From: Malus domestica
Taxonomy: Eukaryota > Streptophyta > Magnoliopsida > Rosales > Rosaceae
NCBI RefSeq assembly: GCF_042453785.1
Contig: NC_091667.1
Coordinates: 34,030,001-34,094,000, forward strand
Direction: 5' to 3'
DNA length: 64,000 nucleotides
Positions 47,433 to 60,200 of this stretch are shown here, piece by piece. The position numbers and the translations under genes are program-made. Positions within the stretch are counted from its first letter, which is position 1; every line of letters starts with the position of its first letter. The notes below the pieces were generated by a model. It saw only the letters and a list, made by a program, of their open reading frames with translations, had not been told where the DNA came from and searched no databases.

Positions 47433-49052
47433 CATGGTCCGAAATGCCGATAATATCGGCGATATATCGCCGATATTATCGGTTTTTAGGGGAACCAAAA
47501 TTTTTTTCACTATCCAAATGGTTTTCGGGATAATATCGCGATATTATCGAAATTATCGATAATATCGGAATGGGAATACTCGGAGAAGAACGTCGGAGTT
47601 CGCCGAGTTGCAGAGACGAGAAGGAGAGGGAGAAAGACGAGGTTGCTGATGATGATGGGTGTGCGTGTGTGTATGTGGGTCTCGGACCCTCGGTGCAGAG
47701 AGAAAGGAGAGAGACGGCGGCGACGAGGGAGAAGTAGAAGCCGATCTGCCGATGTAGGTCTCTGTGCGTGTGTGTGGGAGTGGGAGAAGGATCGAGAGAC
47801 CTTGGGTCTCTGTGCGTGTGTGTGTGCGTGCGATAGGTGCGTGCGTGCTGCGGTGCAGAGAAGAAAGATGAGGGAGATATGAGAGAAAGTCGAGAGGGAG
47901 ACAGAAGAAAAAGAAAAGAAAACAAAAAGAAGAAGCAAAGAAGAAGGGAGTCACAGGGGAACAGAGAGAGAAAAGAGAAGAGCGGAGGGGGGGCTGCCAC
48001 GTGGCCACTTCAGAAAGAAAGGGATCCAATGTTTTGGATCCTGATTGGGTAGTCAAAGAGGACCAATTTGATATATTAAAATGTTTAGGGGATAATTACA
48101 CAAATATATCTTTATAAATGGGGGTGGGTGTTACATATTGCCCTAAAAAACTCCAAGTAATTACAACATCGTATTAGAATTTTAATTGATCCTTGTTAGA
48201 TTTGGTTTAGAAATTCTATGTAATTTAGTGATTGTTTCATATTAGGTTTAGATTTGAATTTTTTACTCCATTCAGATTTTAAAGGATTATAATAGATTTA
48301 AAAATTTATGAATTTTGATGAAGTTTAATAATTTTAAAAACTTTTATGTAAAATTTTAAGTGAATTCCCTCAAATTTTCAGGGAGCGATTTGAGAATGTT
48401 TAAAATATTATGTGAAATATTTCTAATTTTTTCGAGTTTCCCAACTTTTTAAAAATCTCTTAGAATCAATTTCTAAATGAATACATTTGGAATGTATGAA
48501 TTTCTTAAAAATCATGATCGAATACCCCTTAAACTTTAAAGAATCATTTAAAATCCTGATTAAATGCCCTTAGATTTTTAAGGAGAATTAAAATGTTTAT
48601 AAGCCCCAATTGGATGTACCTCTTAATTTAACTAATTGACACAACACAACAAAACCAATTAAGATTACAAATTAACACAAAAGACGACTTGATGCGAGGT
48701 CATATCTAAAAAACTTGCCGCAATAAGCCCCAATTGGTGTGTTTAAACTTCTTTAATTAATTACTACATATTTTCTACACTCACAATGTTTGTCAGCTCG
48801 CTATATAATCAACTTGATAATGTTAAATCCATCATGCAATGCATTTCCTTCGAATTTTTTGTGATAAACTAATAGATAATTGACTAAATAAACATCCTGA
48901 AAAGTTTCAATAAAAATTTCTAAGTTTTTCTTACAATTTCCGTGGTTTCCATGTAATTTTTATCGATATCGATATTATCCCGATATTTCCATCGATATTT
49001 CCGTGTTTTCGGACTACCGATATTTCCGATATTACCGATATTTAATACCTTG
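47433..49052. mobile_element. Non-autonomous hAT-like element, 1,620 bp
   Basis: A perfect 8-bp target duplication gtcccact flanks it (47425-47432 and 49053-49060), and arm A has the empty site (one gtcccact). The ends CATGGTCCGAAAT and, inverted, CAAGGTATTAAAT are weak TIRs, followed on both sides by palindromic cgataatatcgg-type words. The interior at 47.6-48.06 kb is unusually GC- and purine-rich with gtgtgcgtgtg repeats. Open frames there on the minus strand are low-complexity and not convincing genes. The interior may be a captured gene leader. Confidence 0.85.
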
Positions 49053-49136
49053 GTCCCACTAATGCATCAATTGCAAATCATGAAAATTTATCGATCCTGA
49101 TTTCCTATTAAAAGTAGGAGATACAAATATTATTAT

Positions 49137-49634
49137 AGAGTAAACTGCCGATTTGCTCCCTGAACTATCACCCAACTTTCAATTTGCCCCCTGAACTTTT
49201 TAATTAGAAAATTAAGGACTTAAACTAATTTTTTTGGCCGATTTCCCCCCTACCGTTAGTTTTTCATAAATTTCATCCAAATTAACGTTAACTCTTATCA
49301 TGTGCAAACCACATAACTCTCATTTGTGGACAAAAGCGTCATTCACTAGACCTTCAGACAGAAAAGCTATAAAATCACACATATTTGCATAGGTTTATAT
49401 TTTAGAAATCTAAGGTTTTCAATTATTTTAAAGAATGAAGTGACCGAACTACCCACACATGTTGTGCATATGCTTCCATTTAACAGAAATTTGGATGCAA
49501 TAAATGAAAAATTAACAGCAGGGGGCAAATTGGCCAAAAAAATTAGTTTAAGTCCTTAATTTTCCAATTAAAAAGTTCAAGGGGCAAATCAAAAGTTGGG
49601 TGATAGTTCAGGGGGCAAATTGGCAGTTTACTCT
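49137..49634. mobile_element. Long-TIR foldback MITE, 498 bp
   Basis: Inverted repeats from AGAGTAAACTGCC run for about 100 bases with few mismatches. A perfect 8-bp target duplication attattat lies at 49129-49136 and 49635-49642. Arm A lacks it. Same family as 39481-39965. Confidence 0.93.
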
Positions 49635-49725
49635 ATTATTATAACAAAAACATGTGTTGGAAGAAGAGAAAATTTGACCATATGAACTATTAAATTAACA
49701 TTTGAAATCTCCATTAGAAATGCTC

Positions 49726-49890
49726 TTGCAACCTCACAAGAACATGCCTGTCAAACTAACATTTATCGATCCCGAAGGTGCATCGCCACCCTCCACGTGT
49801 CCAGGATATTTTCGTTGGTTATAGGAGTATATTAGGTCGTGGACCCACACAAGGATCACTACTAGAGACATGGTAGAGATGACCAAGCAG
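49726..49890 (+). pseudogene. GT90 exon-2 fragment, arm A' copy
   Basis: Plus-strand partner of the fragment at 26480-26641, with words for MPVKLTFIDPEGAS and CPGYFRW. Not a gene. Confidence 0.8.
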
Positions 49891-51121
49891 CCCGACTATA
49901 GAAGGAACATTCTCTTCTTCTTTGTTTTCCTCTCTTTTCATTTCCTTCTATTTGAATGATTACGATTAAGTCATGTTAATATTTTGTATTAAATTTTTAT
50001 AAAACAAAAAACAAAGTATGAGAGGAGGAAAGAAAATGAGGGAATAGGGCTTTATTTGACTACTGTTAGGGCATGCATCCATATTGGAGTGGTCTGTGAT
50101 ACCATTTAAAAAAAAAAATCAAGTTTTGAATTTTTTTTTTTTAACAAACGATATTGTCTACACTAAAAGGGAAGAGGTGAGCTTAGTCTCATAACGGGCT
50201 ATGAATAATGTGGTTCAAATTTGCTTTTTACGAGAAACGAACATACGACCTTTCACTTACAAGTGAAAAGAAATATCACTTTTTGATTCAAAATTTCATG
50301 ATGCATTGAAAAAGATAAAGATAGACCGGTATGGATGTGCTAAGTATCTAGTATATATGTATACATGTAATGATTAGCAAAGGAGATCTTTCTGTTGCCC
50401 TTTTACTTGTTTTTCTAATTTGTAAAAATAATTGTTGCTTTCCTTACCTACAATTATCCGTGATTAATATAGAAAGAACCAATATAATAAGAAGAAAATG
50501 AAACAGTTGACACAGCTGGTGACTTTGGAATGCAGGAATAAGGGGTCAGTTGTCTGCTTTTTCTTTCTTTGCTTTCCATTTCTCTTCTCTCTCTCTCTCG
50601 CCCTCCTCTCAAGTGTTTTGCAAGCATTTCTCCCTTTCTCTTTGTCGCCATGGTCTCCATCACTCTCAAACCTTCGTTTCTATCCCTGTCAAATATTGGC
50701 TTGCTGGAAAACTCTGAAGCAGTTTAAGCTTCTTCAGCTTTTTGCTTTGGATTGAAGATGATTTTAAGCCTACAAGGTTAACGTTTTCTGGTAAGTTGTT
50801 TGAATCCTTCATCTCGGAGTTTTTATTTTTATTTTTTCAAATCTATGGGTTTTGTTTTCTTCAATTTTAAAATATTAAAAATTGAATCTTTTCTTTTGGG
50901 TAATATTTTCCAATTAGATTATGGTAAGGGTTCTGATGAGGCATGGAATTGGGTTTGAGAGTTTTGATTTAATGAGAGAGATAAGGGTGAGGGAAAAACG
51001 GGAGAGAAGGTATGTGTGCGCTCGTATATTCCTATTTCCTTGTTTCCTTGTATATTCCTATTTCCCTATTTCCTTATTTCCTTTAGGAAATAGGAACAAG
51101 TAATTGAGGATACGGTACACC

Positions 51122-51129
51122 TATAAATA
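51122..51129 (+). promoter_or_regulatory. TATA box of F-box copy 3
   Basis: TATAAATA in the same context as copies 1 and 2, about 167 bp before the ATG. Confidence 0.75.
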
Positions 51130-51288
51130 AAGGGTTTAGCCTATTTTCTAAAGCACATCTATTCAACCTTCAATTGGTCTTCTGATAAAGCATCAATCGT
51201 CTCTATCTCGAGTCTCAACCCAGAAAACAGAAAACATCAATCTTTTCAAATCTTCTGTAAAAAAATACACCTCTTCTATTTTTTCATC

Positions 51289-52599
51289 ATGCAATCAGGT
51301 ATATGCTTTTTTCTGTTGTTCTTATGTTTTTTTACCGAAATTATCGAATTGTGCACTGGTTATATACACAAAGGCTAAAAAGCTCAATCTTTTCCTAGTT
51401 TCTTGTTATACCATTCCACAAAAACTATAACTTTTATTATCATCGGCAACTGATCTCTGATGTTTTTTCTTTTTTGCTTGTCAGATTGGGCGAACTTGCC
51501 AACAGATGTTTTGTCTTTGATTTACGACAGGTTGCCTGTTGCATCAGATTGCGTACAATTCATGGCCGTTTGCAGGTCATGGCGGTGTATGAAAAAGGAC
51601 GGAAAATATAAACGAGCTAGGTTGACAACTCCAATGGTCTTTGTTTCTGAGAGGAAAGAAAATACATGGAATGCATATGATTTTGTGAACAATCAAGTCC
51701 TTGGTTTTCAATTAAAATTACCAAAGACGCGATTTTGTGGATCTTCCAACGGATGGATAATAACAGTGGATAATTTTGTTGTAACCCTAAGGAATCCACA
51801 ATATGATGTTAAAGGGAGGACAGAGAGACCTTCTATCATTCGTCTTCCTCCACTAAAACCTCAAATTAATGGACAAATAAGAGGTTATGCTAAAGCTCAT
51901 TCTGACTATTTTGTCATCAAGGCTACGATGTCGGCAGACCCGATCTCAAACTCCAAAGATTGCATTGTTATGGTTCTGTATGAGCCTCTTAGTCAATTGG
52001 CTTTTATTAGGCTTGGTAAAGACACAAGGTGGACTTATATTGATAAGCATGGTGATGAAATCTATCTGTGGATTAAAGATGCTCTTCTAATTGAAGATAA
52101 GATTTACGCCGTCGATAGTCGGAGCAGACTTTGGGCTTTTGAATCTACATCCAAATCCACCGTAGATGTACAATTGGTTGCTACTGGAATAGCAGATCGG
52201 CCTCAAAAAATGTATCTTGTCGGTTCAAAGAAGAAAGGACTATTGATGATTTACAGATTTAGTGAGTATCGACGGTTTACCCGCGAGTCGAGGAAGTTTA
52301 GAATTTATGAATTGAGTTCTAATGACGAGTGGATTGAGAAAAACGACTTAGGTGATATTGCTTTGTTTGTGGGTGATAACGATTCAGTATCTGTAGTGGC
52401 TTCAATGCATTCAAGATGTCAGTCAAACTGCATATACTTCGTTAATGACAACGATGGTATACAGTGTCAGCATACATTTGACGACTTCGGGGTGTATAAT
52501 GTCAAAAGTCAAAGCGTTACAAAACCTGCACGTTTGAGGAACCCAGTGAAGAGGACGAGGTACCCTCCATTTATGTTTCAACCAATTGTTTACATGTAA
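51289..52599 (+). CDS. F-box protein with DUF295 domain, copy 3
   Basis: Exon 1 51289-51298 (10 nt), exon 2 51485-52599, 374 residues, intact. Predicted SCF adaptor like its sisters. It shares with copy 1 stretches that copy 2 lacks (RFTRESRKFRIYELSS, FVGDNDSVSVVASM) and with copy 2 others (QVLGFQLKLPKTRFCGSS), so gene conversion or a mosaic history is likely. Its 5' homology to copies 1 and 2 begins about 27 bp beyond the edge of arm A'. Its 3' flank is cut by a Helitron only 11 bp after the stop, so its polyadenylation signal may now be Helitron-derived. Transcription through to a usable 3' end is therefore the main doubt. Confidence 0.92.
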
Positions 52600-52609
52600 C
52601 AGTTTATTA

Positions 52610-55600
52610 CTAGAATATGTTACCCGCGCGTTGTTGCGGGATAAAGAATTGTAAGAAAGATTATGTTTGAATGATATAAAAGAATGCTCATTGTGATAGA
52701 AGATTAATAATATTTACATTGAAAACGTTAGAAAGATGTTCACGTACCAAAAATTAAATAAAGCCGAGTTACAAAAAATCGTAGCTCAATGGAATACAAC
52801 TTTTCAGCAAAGAATTGACTAAACCAAAAACCAAAAACATGAAAATCAAACTTTGAGAACCAATTCTCTTCCCAAGCTTCAAAATCGAATTCAATCAACT
52901 TAATTACACTGACGAATCAATATGCTAGGATCAACTCAAACAACCCAACACCCCTACATTTGGTAATACAGAACCTATTTGACCTCATAAAAATCAAATA
53001 TGCATAGGAATAGAACATTTTCCAAAGTATAAAATCCAAACGAAATTTCTGACCTCTTCTTCTCCTTGAGCATTTTCAAAAGCTTTCTTGCAAATTGAAT
53101 TGGCAACACACCGTTGATGCTGTTGATGTTGATATGTAGCTGTTTATCCAAGGAACACATAAAATAAAAACAAAGCGAAAGATAGTTATTTAGTGAGAGT
53201 CGATAATCTCATTTTTGCCTCAAGAGAAGCAAAATCGAAATATACAACTAACCAAAAATAAATTTTTAAAAAAATCTCTCTCAAAATGTGGAGCTACCTG
53301 ATTAAGTGGGTTCTTTGGCATTCCATACTCAGCAGCTAGAAAACCAAAAACATGTCATGCATTGCAGAGAAAGTTAATGGGATAAACGTCATGTTTATCA
53401 ATTATATTTGCATGATAGAAGCTGCTGGAATAAATTTAATCATATTCATTACCCAATCTGGAAAATTTAAAATGTAAACACACAAAAGATATACTTATTA
53501 TATTTCTTTCTTTGGTAAGTGCTTCGCAGACAATCACACATTTTTTTCCTCTTATTTTGGAAGAAGTATACCATCTGCAATTTTGTTAAAATAAATAATA
53601 TAATATAATATTAGAACAATGCCCTTAAACCATGAACATTTAATGTGGAGAAATTGGAAGTTGAAATAAGTGGAACATGGGACAGAGGAGCAAATGCAAA
53701 GAATATTGTGATCAAAATCGGAACTCAGTGAGACTTCAACAGAAAGATTAGTGGAAAATGCACTCACACACCAACTTGAAAGAAAACAGTGTCAAATAAT
53801 TGTGTCAGGAATAGAAAAATGCAAACTTTGTATGGAAAGTAAAGATTTACTTGCAGACCGGCAGCAACAAAAGCAAACGGAATACAACAGGAGTTACTGC
53901 AATAGTGAGAGGGAGGGAGAGAGATTAAAGATGAGTGATCAGTTAAAGCTATAATTTTTTAAGCGTGTTCTGCAATATGAATCATTCAGTTATCACAATA
54001 ACATGCTTGAAATAAACAATATCCATAATCGTGGTATAAAAGAAAAAAAAAACAGAGATGCAATATCACCAACATTCATGATTATTATCCAGAATCGCTA
54101 AAGTAAACAGAAAATCAAATTAACACCTCTCTATTTCTAATCCATCTTCATATTGTATTGTGATAAGGTTTATACTAAACAATGTTTCCACCAAAATTTA
54201 ATAACAAAAAGATCACAGTAGAAGTTAACATGAGAGAAAGAGTTGACCTCTACCTCTTATATGTTGATCCTACCAATCCCCTGTATACTTTATCTCTTTT
54301 AAGTCCACCTGTTAAAAGAAGAAAAAAAACACAAAATTTGCAACACAATTTGAACAAAAACAGAGTTCTCAATTTGTGAAAACTTTAGTTTCATGTAAAG
54401 AAATTGTGTTCTAATTTTAGGGCTTAACTATGCAATATTTGGATTTGCATTTAGCTCAAATAAGTAAGATAAACTGATAAAGCAAAGGATAAAAACAAAA
54501 TCTATATCGATTTCATTATCCATTCAAAAGGACATTTGAACAAAAAAGATTTTTATTCATCCAAAGAGAAACTAAAAAATTAGTTAACTAATCTTTACAT
54601 TTGAATAGTGTACGTAGATAGTTTTCTTACCAATGCATCAACCAATATGCAGTGCAAATGAGAACATTGAATATCAGATTTGAAAACTTTTTGTCTCCAC
54701 ATTTTGCTAACACAAACTCTAAATTTTTTGCTAGCTTCAAATGGACCCAAACTTTGGATTGGAAATATACTCATTTCGATCTGAAATTGAAAATTTATAT
54801 TTTGTTAGTCCAACAATGTATAAATGCATTCATGTAGCATGTCTCCAAATAACAATACTACCCATTCAAAAAGGCAAAAACAAAAAACTAAAGTGAAATA
54901 TTAAAACTTGAAAAAGAGAGGTAAAAGAGTTTAGTTGCTTCCAAAAGTGCAAGCGATCAATTTGTTTTCTATGAAACTGTAAAAAAGTAGCATAACAAAT
55001 AAGGACACGATGGATGATTTGTTTTCTATGGATATAGCTGATGTTGATCATAGTTTTGCTCAACATAAACAGAAAATATGGTAGCTTTCAACTACATTGC
55101 TACACAAACAGAAAATTTGTTTTCTATGGGGTGCCCCACCGAAACTTGTATAGAAACATATCACTCATGTTTCATGACCAACTTTCGATTGTATAAAAAC
55201 AATCAAATAATCCTCAACGTTGAAAGAATAAAGGAAGAAGCAAAGTTTACAACAATGTCAGCAGTTGCTTCGATTAGTAAAAACAACATTATGCACATGT
55301 GTGGTTAAGGCTTCACTCTTTCGCATTATACCTAGGTATTAGGCTAGTCAATGTAATCATGAGTTTAGAAATTAATTGACCTCAACGTTGAAGCACATCT
55401 GCAAACATTCATAGCACATTGCAAATTGTTGCTCTGGGTCACCACCAATCAAAGACCCTGCCTGCACACATAAATATGTGATCATGAATGAATCTTTGAT
55501 ACAAAAATAAAATTATTCTCTTAGTTCCGTGAAAACAAAGTAACAGAACTTTTGCCTTACTAACCAAGTCCTTTTAATGTCGACAGATTCAATATTCACC

Positions 55601-57255
55601 CTATCAATCAACCTCGGAATAGCTGCTCCCAGAATAGGCAAACAATTTACCCTAAGCATGCAGAGAAAGTACTCCAGACCTACCAATACAATTATATGTA
55701 TTAAATACAAATTGAACCTAATCAGATAATAAGACATCCATTTAAAGTTTTGTATCATCTCTATCTTACATGGACAGTCTCATTCTCCTCTGACATGTCT
55801 CCGTCGCAAAAGCAACTCAATCCCTTGGCAAAAGACCAAATAAGAAAACAAATAATTTTTTATCATCTTAAAAACCAAAAAAATGAAGACTCCTTACCAA
55901 GAAGATAAGTTCAATTTCATCACCCGAACTCCTAGCTTTCTTTGGAACACTCATTTTTATCCTTGAAAGTAACTCTTCAGAAAGGCAAAACCCTCTTGAG
56001 AAATCTTCATTAGCAGCAGCAGGGACCGTTCAAAGTTAAATCAAATAAAAAAGAACCCTTAACTAAAAAAGTGGAACAAAGAAATAAACAAATAACAAAC
56101 CTCATAGCCAGCAAGGAATTGTATACTCTGTACTACAGCATGCTTCGAATTTGAAGTGCAGAAGATTAAAATCTCTAATCTGGAAAAAAAAGAAAAAAGA
56201 AAAAAAAAAAGTAACCAATCCCAATTGATTACCTCAGATAGTCTATTTCACATTCTTATACACATGACAAACCAAAAAGCATTCAAAACATATTGATAAT
56301 CTAAAAAAAGCCCAAAAAAATGTTTAATACATTTTCTCAAACAGGTGGTAAGCACTGACAACAGGAAATAAAATCAAACACCACATCAATCCAAAACCCA
56401 AATTTTATTTCATTTTCTTCGCATCAGATCCCCAAATCAAAATGGATCTGACCCCAGAAGAGCTCCAATTTCTCAACATCCCAGATCAATTTCAAAAATT
56501 AAATAGATTTAAATTCGGATATAGGAAACAATGAATGAAAGAAATCATATAAGAAATATACATACACTGCAGAGATCATTTAATATAAAAAATCAAGATG
56601 CTCAGAGACTCAACACAGACACTATTCATACTAAGAATTCTTAGATACCCGTTGAAATTAATTAAATAAAAAAATTTCAGGGCAGCCAATTTATACCTCC
56701 GATATTCTGAGCTCCGTGTCCCTTGACTTGGTTCATCTTCGAATCCATTTATTGGTCCTTCACAGACTTTGCCGAGTACAAACTGCAAACATAAACAACA
56801 CCCATTATACCTTTTTCAGATGGATTTTAGAGAGAGGCGAGAGAGAGATTAGGGTTTAAGAGCAATAATAAAAACTAATTTTATGCTGAGATGACCCAGT
56901 GAAGCAATTGTGGTAGGCGTCTCTCAGATTTGCACAGGGAGAAGCGAAAGAAGAAGAAGAAGGTAGAGAGAGGATGGTCGATAGCTTACCCGGTGTTTGA
57001 GAGTGACAGAAGGCAAGTTGAGAGCAACGGAAGCAGAGATTTGCGAAAGAGAGAACTGGAAACGGATGGAAAAATCGAGAAGCTGCAGTCGAAGTAGAGG
57101 TTAAGACGATGATGGACGCGTGGCCAACGTGGACAAATGCGTAATTTCACTATGCCAAGACGTAAAAACAACGGGGCAAGGAAAGTTGAATGAGGGCAAT
57201 TTCGTCATTTTACTGCTGGTAAACAGTACTTTTCCACCGGGTTTTAGTATATAGA
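52610..57255 (-). mobile_element. Helitron-like element H1, 4.6 kb
   Basis: Read on the minus strand, it starts TCTATATACTAAAACCCGG at 57255. It ends with a hairpin (CCCGC, loop, GCGGG), then TAACATATT and CTAG at 52610. TC start, a hairpin about ten bases before CTAG, and insertion after A without target duplication fit Helitrons. F-box copy 1 shows the empty site (cagtttattatgtccc). No RepHel protein is seen, so it is non-autonomous. Inside are exon-like pieces on the minus strand, for example LEYFLCMLRVNCLPILGAA near 55.6 kb and GGDPEQQFAMCYECLQMC near 55.4 kb. I cannot name the source gene. Confidence 0.82.
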
Positions 57256-57275
57256 TAATGTCCCTTAGAATATTA

Positions 57276-60200
57276 CTAGCAAGTGTACCTGCGCGTTGTT
57301 GCGGTGTTTGAAAACATAATTGAATATGCAGAAGTCTCAAAAAATATATGTGCCAAAGATTGGTGTTTATATACATATATTACATCCACGTCCATGTGTT
57401 AAAGAAGTGCTATTTACATTCATATATTACATGACAAAAATTGGAAGTACGGGTGTGCCATTCTTAAGGATTGTTTTTCAAAAGTTATGGCTCTACCCCA
57501 GAGATTGTTTTATGCGTACAATTTTACAAAGTTAAACAATCCAGTTTTGTTTCACTAAAGACACCCAAATTTGTAACTTCGTTAATGATGTCTCCTTCGT
57601 TTTCTATGACAACATAGAGGTAAAAATTAAGAGAAGGAAATTAAAAACAGAATTGGATCACTTATGAATTGAATCACACTAAGTTGCATATGAATTGAAT
57701 TGAATGAAAATCTAAGGATGAATGAAAATTTGTCATAATCTAACTCTACAAAATTTCAATATGCCAGATTTCATTTGTAGGCACCAAATCAAATTCACAA
57801 AATTAAGTTGGGTTTTTCATTTTCTCTATTGGTTTTCACCATGCCAGATTTCTAAATTTTACTTTAGGCAGGATTAATATGCACATCTTTACCAATATAT
57901 AGTTCGCTAAATTGATTTTTACTCAATGTTTCACAGTATTAATGTAAATAGGGGAAAACATAACAAACATCCTTAATCACAAACAGAGCATAACCGAATG
58001 TCATGTATGTCACAATGCAGAATTCGTCCAACTGAATTGTGTTTCTAGTTGATTATTTATCAAAACTAAATAAAAATGTCAAGCATATGAAGATAAAATA
58101 CACACCTGGGATATCAGTCTCACAAAATCGCAGCATAAGGAAGCAGATGGAAGTACTCAACGACCGTTGTAACTGCCCAGCTGTTGAAACTCTTTTGTAC
58201 CGAAGGACCCTGCAGCAAAGTCCAATTGTTACACAGTCATGACCACTTAGAAAAAAGTATAATAAAGATAGAAAACTAAGAAAAATTCCATGATATACCA
58301 GAGCATAAGGAAGATTCAACCACCAAGGATCAATATCATTCTTTGATCGATTGCCACTGACTTTGTTAGCCACTGATTCCTTTTCAGCTTCTTGGAATAA
58401 TACTTACTTTCTGGTGCAAGGACAAATGCCGACTTATTTCCAACTCCAACACCAACCATTCTGCATCACTGTTGAAAAAAAAAGTATTATAGGTTGATCA
58501 AATACTACTATGTAGTAGTGTAATTTCATATTAAGTGCTTTTTGTCACCTATAATTTGTTAAGCTTTTGTTTAGATTCAGTTGGCAAAAGCTTTATTGTA
58601 TCGCACACAAAATTTTGAAGAAAGCATAAGAAAGATGAGCAAAATTGAAGTCATTGTTACTCATATCGGATAAGTCTTCTATTACATGCTGCATTTTCTT
58701 TTTATGCGTGCCTGATCAAATACTGTTTTTCTTTTCTGAAAATACTTTTTTTCAATTTCATTATAAATCCTCAGTCGTTATCATTTGTCAGTCAACTTTG
58801 CTATCCCATCTACCTTCCCTTGTCTTTCAGTTCTTATATTATGTATTTCAAAAGTTATATGTATCGCTTCTTTTCTATAAAAAAAATTGACATTTATAAC
58901 TTCACTGACAAAGCAGTTACCTTCAGTCCTGCACAACCTGCAATTCCTGTAACTACTGTGACCGCATCTGGGTGGCGGGAAACCTGAGAAGAGAAAAATG
59001 AGTGATTCCTTGAAGATGAACAAAACAAAATTCATCAACCAAAGGCGATTGGATGCTAGGCTACCTCAAAGCTTGAACACAAACCAAGACATAAGATACT
59101 CACCAAACTTTTTAAATGGCTCAATTGTTTGCTTAACTTGACAACTTTTTCCTGCAATTCATATATAAGATCATTAGATGTAGTAAATAAAAATTATAAA
59201 AGCAAAATTCTCACCTCAAGTATGCAACAGAGGTTAAATTTTTAATATAAAAAATAAAACTCTTGCATCTAGCGAACCTAGTTAGTCCTCAACACAAAAC
59301 AAACAAATTTTAAGCAGTTAAATGCACATCCAGCTAGGCAGCTACAAAGAAACCAATTCAAGGCTTAAACCTAGCTTATGACTACATTGAAATGACAAAG
59401 AAAATCCATATTAACAAACTGATAGAAATTTGTTTTTCACTACTAATATAGAAAATCTTACTAATGGCCAAGCCGAAACAAATATGAAAAAAAAATCACC
59501 TGAGCAGAGCCTAATCCAAATACATGTTTCTTCATTGCACTCAACCTTTCAACAGAAACCTAATAAAGGCAAACCACAGTCTTGTTAATTTCCTCATCGT
59601 AATTGGGACCAAGCATAATATTCCTTGCAGACAGCGTGCTTCTCAGCTTTGGAAGAACCTCATTGTTTGGCGTTGTGCTCTCAATTGGTTGCTTCTTCTC
59701 TGTGCTTGATTTGAGTGTTGCCTTCATGGCCTTAGCTTGGTTCATTGGAGGGGTTGATAGATTGGGGTTCTGATTTCCTCATCTTCCTTGAATCTTGAAT
59801 TATTGGTCAGGTAAATCGATATTGATTTAGTCCCCTTCTCTTTAACTTCACATCTCTGAAACAGCCAAAAATAAAAAAGGGTCAAACCGTGCCGAATTTG
59901 AATTAAAATTGTACTGTGAAAGAAGAAGATTCATGTGTTTTTCTTGTTACCTCTGTATTTTATCACGGTTTGGTCAGTGTGATTTCTTCACGTTTATCAT
60001 CCAATCTGATGCCAGTAGGTTCCTTCTTGGGAGATTGAGGCTCCTCCTTGCTTGTTTTAACATTTCGACTCTCCGATTCATCGTTCACTGGCATTGACTT
60101 CAACACCGCGTTGCTCTCCGGCCTAATTGACTCCCACTGAGCCTCCAGTGATGCCGGAACAGCTTGAGAGTGGGGCAAATCATACGAAGACCCGCCATTT

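Larger units (their letters stand above)
45746..50522 (-). repeat. Inverted segmental duplication, arm A'
   Basis: Reverse-complement partner of 25833-31732. It carries a 5'-truncated HMA gene, the TTTTAACG MITE, the GT90 fragment, the MULE MITE (about 49905-50060) and the SINE (about 50140-50290). Unlike arm A it lacks the segment with the solo LTR, the hAT element and HMA exon 1. It gained a 1,620-bp hAT-like element and a 498-bp foldback MITE. Confidence 0.92.

Noticed and set aside
47476-48056. Minus-strand frames of 142-174 residues rich in S, H, T and R
   Set aside because: They come from GT/GA-rich low-complexity DNA inside a hAT-like element and run in all three frames; no domain is visible.
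25169-52599. A self-incompatibility locus (S1-like gene plus F-box genes)
   Set aside because: The F-box genes carry DUF295, not the FBA-type domain of Rosaceae SFB/SFBB genes, and there is no S-RNase in the window. S1-like genes are a large family with mostly other roles.
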